A DNA stretch of 52,882 nucleotides, from NCBI GenBank assembly GCA_025054935.1, contig JANWZD010000018.1, forward strand, positions 1 to 52,882. Reading direction: 5' to 3'. The notes below the pieces were generated by a model. That model saw only the letters and a list, made by a program, of their open reading frames with translations, was not told the DNA's origin and did no database searches. The stretch is from Dehalococcoidia bacterium (GTDB taxonomy: Bacteria > Chloroflexota > Dehalococcoidia > SpSt-223). The position numbers and the translations under genes were made by a program. This document shows positions 1-7,788 of this stretch, one piece after another (position 1 is the stretch's first letter; each line of letters opens with the position of its first letter).

Positions 1-330
1 AGCACACCCGGTTGCACCTATCTTCGTGAAAGGTGAGGATTGAAACGGCGGCCAAATCCGTCGCTCGTCGGCACACTCCAGTTGCACCTATCTTCGTGAT
101 AGGTGAGGATTGAAACCCCCACCCAGCGCCAACAACGCTGCCAGCCACAACGTTGCACCTATCTTCGTGATAGGTGAGGATTGAAACGTCCAGGAACAGC
201 ACTCCCGTGCCGTTCCTGAACAGTTGCACCTATCTTCGTGATAGGTGAGGATTGAAACTCCGCCGGGTTCCCCGCCAGGACGATCGATACACGCGTTGCA
301 CCTATCTTCGTGATAGGTAAGTGTTGAGGC
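1..330 (+). CRISPR. CRISPR array, leader-distal end (5 full repeats plus one degenerate terminal repeat)
   Basis: Six 36-base repeats start at 11, 81, 152, 223, 295 (the last degenerate) with 34, 35, 35 and 36-base spacers; that is five copies in total here, four regular and one terminal, and bases 1-10 are the end of a further spacer. The repeat begins GTTGCACC, has a central stem CCTATC/GATAGG and ends in ATTGAAAC, the 5-prime handle typical of type I and type III crRNAs. The copy at 11-46 has A for T at position 30, which breaks a stem pair. The copy at 295-330 diverges in its last 14 bases, so it is the terminal repeat and transcription should run left to right from a leader outside the window. 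No cas genes are present in the window. Confidence 0.97.
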
Positions 331-403
331 ACGATGAGAGACGACTCAGATCGCGGAGAGAGGGGGGGCACCTGTCTGGGGGAGAGGGATGAGGAGGAAC
401 GGC

Positions 404-1036
404 TCAGCGAATTGGCTCGCGAAAGTGAAGCGCAACTCGGCGATAGCGTGCAGGCGTATCCTCGATGCCGAGCGCGGCAAGCACATCATCAGGGCGACCA
501 GCCCGTCCCTGCTCTGCCACAAGGCGCATCCTGATCTCCGCTTCTCCCTCCTGCCAGTTGCTCAGCTCCAGCGATAGGATCAGCGGGCGGAGATCGAAAG
601 AGCGCCTCTTTCCGCCCCGATCCCGTTCGATCGGGATCGCCTCACGCGCGAGCAGCGCTCCGATCTGCTCCTCCAGTTCGGCTCGAGAACGCGTCGTCTC
701 GAAGCAGACGACATAGTCAGCAGCAACGATCAGTCGCGCCAACGGCTTGCCGCTTGCCGGCCACGCTTCAAGCACTTCCACATCCGGCGGCAGCTGCGGC
801 CGAAGCGCCGCGACCACTTCATCCGCTGACACCGCTTCGCGGAAGCCCAGCTCAACTAGCTCCTGCTCGCCCACAACCCCAACCGCAAGCGGCAGCGCAA
901 ACGAGATCGCCGGGCTCGGTGAAAAGCCTCCTGAATAAGCAAGCGGCAGCCCGGCGCGTCGACAGGCGCGCACAAACAGCCGCATCAGATCAAGATGCGA
1001 GATATATTTCACCGCCTCGCCGCGCCGAAACAGCAA
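404..1036 (-). CDS. DUF2344 (TIGR03936-type) radical SAM-linked protein
   Basis: This 210-residue protein has the N-terminal signature KYISHLDLMRLF followed by GLPLAYSGGFSPSP, characteristic of the DUF2344/TIGR03936 family. Members are encoded beside, or fused to, the TIGR03960 radical SAM protein, exactly as here (the partner ends at 1096). The biochemical role of the pair is not established. The first available start codon is TTG at 1036, but the reading frame stays open upstream to beyond 1099 and encodes RLRL just before, residues that homologues normally include. The true start may therefore be an unusual codon, or the protein may be made by coupling from the upstream gene. No convincing ribosome binding site precedes the TTG. 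The gene ends 73 bases from the CRISPR array. Confidence 0.88.
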   Translation of the reverse strand: MLFRRGEAVKYISHLDLMRLFVRACRRAGLPLAYSGGFSPSPAISFALPLAVGVVGEQELVELGFREAVSADEVVAALRPQLPPDVEVLEAWPASGKPLARLIVAADYVVCFETTRSRAELEEQIGALLAREAIPIERDRGGKRRSFDLRPLILSLELSNWQEGEAEIRMRLVAEQGRAGRPDDVLAALGIEDTPARYRRVALHFREPIR

Positions 1037-1095
1037 GCGCAGCCGGCTCTTCGGCGGGGCACCGGCTGGCCCCTGGGGGGGTGCGCCTTTGTCCG

Positions 1096-3015
1096 TCAGC
1101 CGCGCCCCCGGCCGGCCGCCAGCGCCGCTTTCCGCACCGCTACCCGCTCCTCAAGCGTCGCGTTGAACAGCGTCGTGCATGGCTCAAACGTCTTATGCAG
1201 CCCACACGCCGAGCACACATCATAGTGACAGTCAGGCGTCGTCTCTTCACGGACACTCCGCCGGTAATCCCAGCGCAAAAAGGCCTCGCTCACCCCAGTA
1301 TCAATGTGACTCCACGGCAAGGTCTCATCGAGCGGCCGGCGCCGATAGGCATACCACGACAGATCAAGCCCGCACTCAGCCGCAGCCTCATCCCAGATCG
1401 CCGGCTTGAAATGTTCACCCCAGGCGTCGAACCGTGCCCCTTTCCGATAGGCACGCTCTATAACCTCCCCAAGGCGCCGATCCCCGCGCGAAAGTGCCGC
1501 CTCAAGCCGGCTCTCTCCTGCATCATGCCAAGAGAGCTTCACGCCCGGAATGCGCAGCCCATCCTGCACAATCTTAATCCTTCGCGCGATCTCCTCCGGC
1601 TCAGCTTGGGCTGCCCATTGAAACGGCGTATGCGGCTTGGGAACAAATGTCGAGATCGTCACCCGCACCTCCGCGCGCGCGCCGCGGTATTGCCTGCCCA
1701 GCGCGTGCACCTTGCGGATGAGCGTCACAATCCCCCGCACGTCATCGTCCGTCTCCGTCGGCAGGCCGATCATGAAATACAGCTTGATCCCGTCCCAGCC
1801 GCGCTGAAACGCCAGCTCCACCGAGCGCATCAAGTCCTCTTCCGTCAGCGGCTTGTTGATCACATCGCGCAGCCGCTGCGTCCCCGCCTCAGGAGCAAAC
1901 GTCAGCCCCGCTTTCTTCCCTTTCGCCACCGCATCGGCAAGCTTTACCGAAAAGCTATCCACCCGCAGACTGCTCAGCGAGATCTGGATATGGTCCTCGG
2001 CGTAGCGTTCCGCCAGCCGCGTCGCCACCTCATCAATCGTGCTGTGATCGCTCGTCGAAAGCGAGAGGAGCGTCACTTCGTCATAGCCAGTATTGCGCAG
2101 CAGCTCCTCAACCGTCGCAAGGATCTCCTCAGTCGAGCGCTCTCGCACCGGACGGGTCACCATCCCCGGCTGACAGAACCGGCAGCCTCGCGTGCAGCCG
2201 CGCATCACCTCAACCGCAACGCGATCATGCACCGTCTCCAGATACGGCACGATCGGTTTGGTCGGCAGCGGCGGCAGCTGCCGAACAATCGCTCGCCGCA
2301 CCTTCGGCGGTGCTGCCGGGTCGGTCGGCACAATCGCCGCCACCGTCCCGTCCGGGTGATATGTCACCGCATAAAACTGCGGCACATAGACACCGCGCAG
2401 CCGTGCCGCCCGCCGCAGGAATTCCACCTTCTCTCGCCCGCCCGCAGCGCGCCACTCCTGATAGAGCGCAAGAAGCTCGGGCAGCGCTTCCTCAGCATCG
2501 CCGATCAGAAAGAGGTCAACAAAGAGCGACATCGGCTCAGGGTTGACGGTAGAAGGACCGCCCGCAAGCACGATCGGCGCAGCATCATCCCGCTCCGCTG
2601 CGCGCAGCGGCAGGCCGGCAAGGTCAAGGATCGTCAGCGCATTCGTGAAGCACTGCTCGTAGGCGAACGAAAAGCAGATCAGGTCGAAGTCCGCAAGCGG
2701 CCGGCGCGACTCAAGCGCATAGAGCGGCAAGCCAACCCGCCGCAGCTCTGCCTCCATATCCGGCCAGGGGGCATACACCCGCTCCGCCAGCCATTCCTCG
2801 CGGGCATTGATCAGGTGATAAATAATGCCGAGGCCGAGATTGCTCATCCCAACCTCGTATACGTCCGGAAAGGCAAGCGCAACCTTAACAGCAGCGCGGC
2901 TCCAGTCCTTAACGATGCTGTTAAACTCGCCGCCGGTATAGCGCGCCGGTTTCTGGACGCGCGGCAGAATGCGATCCAGTTGCTGAAGCATCGTGGGGTC
3001 CCATCTGCGGGGCAT
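1096..3015 (-). CDS. TIGR03960-type radical SAM protein
   Basis: A 639-residue radical SAM enzyme. The [4Fe-4S]/SAM triad is C274, C278 and C281 (RGCTRGCRFCQPG), and the N-terminal half resembles the cobalamin-binding-like domain of B12-type radical SAM enzymes, with segments such as DVYEVGMSNLGL and IVLAGGPSTVNPEP. The family is widespread, is linked to the DUF2344 gene downstream, and has no proven reaction. The start is ATG at 3015: AAGGAGGG lies at 3021-3028 with 5-6 bases of spacing. An internal ATG at 2991 also fits family alignments. A consensus TATAAT -10 lies just upstream, so the leader would be very short. In other bacteria this pair often precedes ribonuclease G/E or rplU-rpmA; none of these is seen here. 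Confidence 0.93.
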   Translation of the reverse strand: MPRRWDPTMLQQLDRILPRVQKPARYTGGEFNSIVKDWSRAAVKVALAFPDVYEVGMSNLGLGIIYHLINAREEWLAERVYAPWPDMEAELRRVGLPLYALESRRPLADFDLICFSFAYEQCFTNALTILDLAGLPLRAAERDDAAPIVLAGGPSTVNPEPMSLFVDLFLIGDAEEALPELLALYQEWRAAGGREKVEFLRRAARLRGVYVPQFYAVTYHPDGTVAAIVPTDPAAPPKVRRAIVRQLPPLPTKPIVPYLETVHDRVAVEVMRGCTRGCRFCQPGMVTRPVRERSTEEILATVEELLRNTGYDEVTLLSLSTSDHSTIDEVATRLAERYAEDHIQISLSSLRVDSFSVKLADAVAKGKKAGLTFAPEAGTQRLRDVINKPLTEEDLMRSVELAFQRGWDGIKLYFMIGLPTETDDDVRGIVTLIRKVHALGRQYRGARAEVRVTISTFVPKPHTPFQWAAQAEPEEIARRIKIVQDGLRIPGVKLSWHDAGESRLEAALSRGDRRLGEVIERAYRKGARFDAWGEHFKPAIWDEAAAECGLDLSWYAYRRRPLDETLPWSHIDTGVSEAFLRWDYRRSVREETTPDCHYDVCSACGLHKTFEPCTTLFNATLEERVAVRKAALAAGRGRG

Positions 3016-3031
3016 GGCCGCCCTCCTTCGG

Positions 3032-3061
3032 ATTATATTGGCGGTGAAACGTGGTCGCCAA
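3032..3061 (-). promoter_or_regulatory. Promoter of the radical SAM/DUF2344 genes
   Basis: On the minus strand TTGGCG (3061-3056) is followed after 18 bases by a perfect TATAAT (3037-3032). The expected transcript start, near 3025, falls at the edge of the AAGGAGG ribosome binding site (3028-3022), so the leader is about 10 to 13 bases. The same 58-base gap must also carry the promoter of the divergent methyltransferase gene at 3074; TATATT at 3033-3038 on the plus strand is a candidate -10 for it. Confidence 0.6.
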
Positions 3062-3073
3062 AAGGGGGCTCTC

Positions 3074-4150
3074 ATGTCGTTACCCCTCCTTGCCACCCAA
3101 CTCGTCGGAAGCTACACCAAGCCCCGCTGGCTCTACCGTCGCGAGGCGCTCCTCGGCGGCGAGCCGCACAAAATCTGGGTTCCCCCGCCTGACGTCCTGA
3201 CCGAAGCGAAACAGGATGCGATCCGTCTCGCCATTCTCGACCAAGAGCGCGCCGGCTTGGATGTGATCACCGACGGCGAACAAGGGCGCGAGAGCTTTGC
3301 CAGCTATTTCTACCGACTGGACGGCATCGACCATGAAACTCTCGGCCCGCCCCAACGGGACGGGATCGACCTCTCCTTCGTTTCCGTCAGCACAGAATCA
3401 CAAATCCAGCGGCCGAACGTTCTCGTGCCGCGCATTGTCGGGCCGCTGCGGTGGCGCGAGCCGATGGCACTGGAGGACCTGCGCTTTCTCAAACAGCACA
3501 CCGCCAAGCCCGTCAAAATGACCGTGATCGGCCCGATCACGGCGGCCGCCCGCCTTTCCGACGCCTACTACGGCGACCTGCGCTCCGCAGCCCTCGGCAT
3601 GGCCGAGGCGCTCAATCACGAACTGCGCGCGCTCGACGAAGAGGGGGTCGACCTCCTGCAGATCGACGAGCCGGACGTCCATTTCCTCAGCCGCGTCACC
3701 AACCCGTTCGTCGCAGAAGTAATCGACCGCGTGCTGGAGGGCGTCCGCGCCCGCACCATCATCCATATCTGCTACGGCTACTCAATCGCGATGAAGAACA
3801 AGCGCGTCGACGCGCGGTTTGGCGAGGTGCTGGAAGCGGTCTCACGCTCGCGGGTCGACTACATCAACATCGAGTACGAAGAACCGGGCCATCAACCCGA
3901 CCTCCTGACTCACGCCGGAGACCGCGGGATCGTCCTCGGCGTACTCAATCTCGGCGACGAGCGTGTCGCCTCTCCCGAGTATCTCGCGCAGCGGATACGC
4001 GCCGCCCTTGCCGTCGTCCCGGCCGAACGGCTGATGCTGTCGCCGGACTGCGGCATGTGGTTCCTGCCGCGGTCTGTCGCCTATGCCAAGATCCGCGCGA
4101 TGGCGCTTGCCGCCGCAATCGTCCGGGCCGAACTGCAGCCGATGCGCTGA
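3074..4150 (+). CDS. Cobalamin-independent methionine synthase-like (MetE C-terminal domain) methyltransferase
   Basis: This 358-residue protein corresponds only to the C-terminal catalytic barrel of MetE (UROD/MetE-like superfamily), lacking the N-terminal half of full-length MetE (about 750 residues). The zinc-site residues are visible: H and C in IIHICYG (about 231 and 233), an E in YINIEYEEPG (about 267) and the distal C in LSPDCGMWFLP (about 325). The N terminus LATQLVGSYTKPRWL matches short archaeal and bacterial core-MetE proteins, some of which use methylcobalamin or protein-bound methyl groups as donor; the substrate here is not determined. The start is ATG at 3074, preceded by AAAAGGGGG. 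It stands alone, divergent from the radical SAM genes. Confidence 0.85.
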   Translation: MSLPLLATQLVGSYTKPRWLYRREALLGGEPHKIWVPPPDVLTEAKQDAIRLAILDQERAGLDVITDGEQGRESFASYFYRLDGIDHETLGPPQRDGIDLSFVSVSTESQIQRPNVLVPRIVGPLRWREPMALEDLRFLKQHTAKPVKMTVIGPITAAARLSDAYYGDLRSAALGMAEALNHELRALDEEGVDLLQIDEPDVHFLSRVTNPFVAEVIDRVLEGVRARTIIHICYGYSIAMKNKRVDARFGEVLEAVSRSRVDYINIEYEEPGHQPDLLTHAGDRGIVLGVLNLGDERVASPEYLAQRIRAALAVVPAERLMLSPDCGMWFLPRSVAYAKIRAMALAAAIVRAELQPMR

Positions 4151-4222
4151 GCCGAGCGCGCTGCCTCCGCCCGCGCGCACCGCTCCCCAGCAGGGACGCG
4201 CCGCCTCCCGGGCCGGCAGAAG

Positions 4223-4774
4223 TCACTCTGCGTCACCGGCCTGACGCTCCCGCCACGCGTCGAGCGAGAGCACGCTGCGCTCCCGCACTGCCACCGGCAG
4301 CGCAATGAGGGCGTAGATCAGGTCGCGGACAACATCATGCCAGCCGACAGAACGGCCCCCGAGGATGAGGCTGAGCGCCGGTACCGCCTCAGTGATGCCG
4401 CCAAAGCAGCCGCAGTCCTCAAGCGACAACCCCCGCAGCAGCGCCTGGGCGATCAGCGCGCTGAACAGCAGCAAAAGGCCGATCGCTGTCCACGCCGCGG
4501 CGCGGGTGAAGGTCCCGCTCAGCAGCAGCAGCCCAAGCAGCACCTCGCCCCACGGGAAGAGGAGCGAGACCCAGTAGACCATCCCGACCGGCAGGATCGC
4601 GTAGGCGACGAGCGCCGCTGAGAAAGAACCGGGCTCGGCAAGTTTTGCTCCGCCCGCCAGCAGGAACAGGGCGCCTATTGCCAGCCGACAGGCGACAGTC
4701 AGCCAGTCAGACAGGCCGATCGCCGCTGCCGCCTCCCGCTCGCGAAAAACATTTGCCATCAAGGAAACCATCAC
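4223..4774 (-). CDS. MauE/DoxX-family membrane protein
   Basis: A 183-residue membrane protein with four hydrophobic segments and the cytoplasm- or membrane-edge motif DCGCFGG (C121, C123), the hallmark of MauE-type proteins within the DoxX-like superfamily. MauE relatives are thought to act in thiol-disulfide electron transfer, like DsbD/VKOR-type partners, with periplasmic thioredoxins. That role is supported by the divergent TlpA-like gene 70 bases away. The start is taken at ATG 4774; an internal ATG at 4759 is an alternative, and neither has a good ribosome binding site. Confidence 0.85.
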   Translation of the reverse strand: MMVSLMANVFREREAAAAIGLSDWLTVACRLAIGALFLLAGGAKLAEPGSFSAALVAYAILPVGMVYWVSLLFPWGEVLLGLLLLSGTFTRAAAWTAIGLLLLFSALIAQALLRGLSLEDCGCFGGITEAVPALSLILGGRSVGWHDVVRDLIYALIALPVAVRERSVLSLDAWRERQAGDAE

Positions 4775-4844
4775 CGTAGAGTTCGACGTACCGAATCGTA
4801 GCGCGCATCATCATGGTGTTCATCACCCACTCTGGAGGACCGCT

Positions 4845-5594
4845 TTGGCGAAGTCGAAAACCCGGTCGGCAGCGCGCTCCCAAGCGCCAGCGGCCGCACT
4901 CTCATCCGTCGCTCCCGCACCGAATACGCCGAAGGTAAGCTCTGCCAAGAGCGCTCCTCGCCGCCCCCGCACCGCGCGCCGGCCAGTCGGGCGTCGCCTC
5001 GATTGGCGCTGGATCGCGGTCGGCGCCGTCGCCCTGCTCTTTGCCGCGATCATCACCGCGAATATCGTTGGCAACCGCGGAAGCGGCAGCACCACCGTCG
5101 GCGAAATTACCGGGCCGAGCATCGGACCGCTCCAGCGCGCGGCGTCCCCCCTTCCCATTGGAACGCCCGCTCCAAACCTGACCTGGACAATCAACGGACA
5201 GGCGGGCTCCCTCGAAGCTTTGCGCGGGCAGCCGGTCCTCCTCGAGTTTTTCGCGACGTGGTGTCCCCACTGCCAGTCCGAGACAGCCGTGCTCCGCTCC
5301 CTCCAGAATCGGTACGGCGACCGCGTCCACATCCTCGCTGTCAGCGCCAGCCCAAACGGCATGGATCAGCGTTCTCCCTCCTCCATCGCCGACATCGAGC
5401 GCTTCCAGAGCCGGTTTAACACCAACTACCCTCACTATTTCGACCGCGATCTCATCGGTGCCCGGCTCTACGGCGTGACGAGCTTCCCGACGCTCTATCT
5501 CATCGATCGCAACGGCGTCATCCGCTATGTCGCCGAAGGCGCGGCGCCAGAGTCGATCCTTGCGGCGGAGATCGACAAGGTGCTCACCAGCTAA
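4845..5594 (+). CDS. Membrane-anchored TlpA/ResA-like thioredoxin
   Basis: This 249-residue protein has a basic, low-complexity N-terminal region (about 1-52), one transmembrane anchor (about 55-74) and an extracytoplasmic thioredoxin fold with the active site W-C140-P-H-C143. The cis-proline segment is GVTSFPTLYLID. TlpA/ResA proteins reduce disulfides in extracytoplasmic proteins such as apocytochromes. The start is TTG at 4845, fixed by GGAGG at 4834-4838 with six bases of spacing. The divergent MauE-like gene could supply electrons. The 50-residue Arg/Ala/Ser-rich cytoplasmic N terminus is longer than in classic TlpA. Confidence 0.9.
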   Translation: MAKSKTRSAARSQAPAAALSSVAPAPNTPKVSSAKSAPRRPRTARRPVGRRLDWRWIAVGAVALLFAAIITANIVGNRGSGSTTVGEITGPSIGPLQRAASPLPIGTPAPNLTWTINGQAGSLEALRGQPVLLEFFATWCPHCQSETAVLRSLQNRYGDRVHILAVSASPNGMDQRSPSSIADIERFQSRFNTNYPHYFDRDLIGARLYGVTSFPTLYLIDRNGVIRYVAEGAAPESILAAEIDKVLTS

Positions 5595-5657
5595 GGCGTC
5601 AGGAGGGCCTTCCGGCGACCGACCCCCGCGCGGCGTCCCAGAACGGCTGCCGCGCTC

Positions 5658-6827
5658 CTAGGGCTTCGGCGCCGGCAACACCGTGATGGCGTCCTCGAAG
5701 GTTGCGGGACGGTTCGGGAGCGGACGGAGGTGGTCCGGAGGCGGCAGCGTGAACGTGCCGGTGATGAGATAGCGCACGATGTGTGGCCAGAGGCGGGGGT
5801 TGGCATAGACATTTTTCTGCTGGAAGCAGGAATGGACGCACCAGCACTCCCCTCGCCTGATGCTCGCCCGGATCTGCTCGGCCTTCTCCGATCGCCACAG
5901 CTGCGCGAACGATGCGTCGCGGAGATTGCCGATCGGCTCGCGAATCTCGCAGAAATAGAGATTGGCGCTCGCGTCCACGACCGCGCTCATTGTTCCCGCA
6001 TAGCACGGAATCAGCTGCTTCTGCTGGCGCATTATCTCGATGTACAGCGTAAAGATGTACCGCTTCAATCCGAGCGCAAGCCACGACTGGAAAGGAGCGT
6101 TCTTCCCGTAGAACGCGTAGCGATCCCAGGCCCGGAAGATATGAGGCTTGACCGCTTCGAGTTGCGCGACCGATGGCGCGCCCAGCTGATCGTCAGGGCC
6201 GCTGCCGCGCATGATTTCGAAGTTGTGGAAGTCGATCTCAGGAAGCTCGGCCTGCACCCACTCGATCAGCGCCGGGACCTGCTCGATATTCCAGTTGCAG
6301 AGAACAGTGCCGACCTTCAGGATTGGCGGCCGGTCAGGGTAGGCGCGCTTGAGGGCGACGAGCGCCTCATAGGTCTCCTTGACCTTCTGGAAATTGCCCG
6401 GCACGCCCCGAATCCGGTCATGCAGTTCCCCCAGCCCATCGAGCGAGAGCAGGATCGCAACGCGCGTCTCGCGATGCTGTTCAATCATGGCGCGGACGAG
6501 GTCGCGGACCCGCTTCGGCATCAGCCCATTTGTCGGCACCGTGAAATCGGTCAGCCCGCGTTCGGCGAAGAGACCAAAGACCTGCGCTAGATCCTTACGG
6601 AGGAACGGCTCCCCGCCGGAGATGCCAACCGAGAGGAGCGCGCCGAGCTCGGCGGCGAGCCGCTCAATCTCCTCAAGTGTCAGCCCCTCTTCGCCTTGGT
6701 TGAGCGCTCGCCAGTTGAAGCAGTGCCCGCAGCGAGCGTTGCAGGCATCAGTGATGAAGAGGTTCAACTGGACCGGTCGGTCGAGCGTTTCCTTGCGGGA
6801 AAGCGCGAACTTCAGTTGCTCGAGCAT
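5658..6827 (-). CDS. Radical SAM protein with C-terminal SPASM-like cysteine cluster
   Basis: A 389-residue radical SAM enzyme. The cluster triad is C29, C33 and C36 (TDACNARCGHCFNW), followed by the SGGEPFLRKDL SAM-binding segment. The C-terminal region has further cysteines (IPCYAGTMS, LYFCEIRE, CWCVHSC) as in SPASM or twitch domains that hold auxiliary Fe-S clusters in enzymes modifying peptides, proteins or carbohydrates. The start at 6827 has AGGAGG immediately upstream and lies inside the end of the glycosyltransferase gene (16-base overlap), so the two are translationally coupled. An upstream in-frame start at 6866 is possible but would extend the overlap. The substrate is unknown; no peptide precursor gene is evident nearby. 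Confidence 0.88.
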   Translation of the reverse strand: MLEQLKFALSRKETLDRPVQLNLFITDACNARCGHCFNWRALNQGEEGLTLEEIERLAAELGALLSVGISGGEPFLRKDLAQVFGLFAERGLTDFTVPTNGLMPKRVRDLVRAMIEQHRETRVAILLSLDGLGELHDRIRGVPGNFQKVKETYEALVALKRAYPDRPPILKVGTVLCNWNIEQVPALIEWVQAELPEIDFHNFEIMRGSGPDDQLGAPSVAQLEAVKPHIFRAWDRYAFYGKNAPFQSWLALGLKRYIFTLYIEIMRQQKQLIPCYAGTMSAVVDASANLYFCEIREPIGNLRDASFAQLWRSEKAEQIRASIRRGECWCVHSCFQQKNVYANPRLWPHIVRYLITGTFTLPPPDHLRPLPNRPATFEDAITVLPAPKP

Positions 6828-7711
6828 GCGCCTCCTGCCAGCCGGCGAGCTGCGCCGACACACCACGCCAGCTTCGCCAGCCAGACGATCGGTGCGGCCT
6901 TAATGTAGCGGATCGCGCCCGGGTTGCGGAGGTAGATGGCGGCAGTCGTCGCGGTTGCGATCAGCGGCGCTGCCGCCGCGGTCGCCCACCAGTGGCGCAG
7001 CACCCACGGCGTGCCGAGCTCAAGCGCATAGCGTGTCCGGTTGCGGGCCGCATGATAGCCCCACTCGTAGCCGTGGGCGATCACGGCAGCCGGGCTGCGG
7101 CGCATCGTGTTGTGCCAGACCACGGCCCGGGGCTCGAAAAGGAGGCGGACGCCGGCGCGGCGGGCGCGCATCGTCCAATCGGTATCCTCGCCGATCCGCA
7201 GCCGCTCGTCGAAGGGGCCGATTTCCTCAAACAGCGCGCGGCGCGCCGACAGGTTCGCTGCCGGGACCTGGACCACCGGCCCCGCCGGACGCGACGGCAG
7301 GTAGCGGTTGAAGCTGGCAAGATTGTCGGCCAGCGCCCACAGGTTCGCACTCTCGACGCAGATCCCGCCCCCGACCACAACCCGCTCGCCGTGCGTTTCG
7401 TGGGCGGCAACTAGGGCAGCAATCCAGTGCGGGCTGGGGACGCAATCGGCATCGAGTGAAGCGATAAGTTCGCCAGAGGCCTCGCGGATCCCGCGGTTGC
7501 GCGCTGCTGCCGGCCAGAGCGGGCGGTCGGTTTCGATAAAACGAACCCAGGGGAAGCGCTGCAGGCAGTTGGGGGCATCGCGTCCTACCACGATCGTCTC
7601 CACGGCGATCTCTGCCGGCAGCTGCTGCCGGCAGAGCGCTGCCAGCCCCTGGTCGAGAACCGGGCAGTTCAGGTTCGCGATGACGACAGAAACCGAGCGA
7701 ATGGCCGCCAT
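6812..7711 (-). CDS. Family 2 glycosyltransferase, membrane-associated
   Basis: A 299-residue GT-A fold glycosyltransferase. It starts with SVSVVIANLNCP, carries the metal-binding SLDADCVPS motif, and has the acceptor-side GEDTDWTMRARRAG typical of inverting GT2 enzymes. Two hydrophobic segments near the C terminus (about residues 235-260 and 270-290) suggest membrane attachment. The start is ATG at 7711. Its 3-prime end overlaps the radical SAM gene. A polysaccharide or glycolipid acceptor is likely, but donor and acceptor cannot be read from sequence. Confidence 0.92.
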   Translation of the reverse strand: MAAIRSVSVVIANLNCPVLDQGLAALCRQQLPAEIAVETIVVGRDAPNCLQRFPWVRFIETDRPLWPAAARNRGIREASGELIASLDADCVPSPHWIAALVAAHETHGERVVVGGGICVESANLWALADNLASFNRYLPSRPAGPVVQVPAANLSARRALFEEIGPFDERLRIGEDTDWTMRARRAGVRLLFEPRAVVWHNTMRRSPAAVIAHGYEWGYHAARNRTRYALELGTPWVLRHWWATAAAAPLIATATTAAIYLRNPGAIRYIKAAPIVWLAKLAWCVGAARRLAGGACSSN

Positions 7712-7788
7712 GCTGCGCCGTCCCCCGGTGCAAGGATAGCAGTCCCGGTTGTGGAACGGGGGGGCAGGCTGTCGCGTATCCTTTCAGC

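Noticed and set aside
754-3192. An 812-codon open frame on the plus strand across the radical SAM genes
   Set aside because: It is antisense to two well recognised genes, consists of Arg/Pro/Ala-rich low-complexity sequence, and has no ribosome binding site or family motif.
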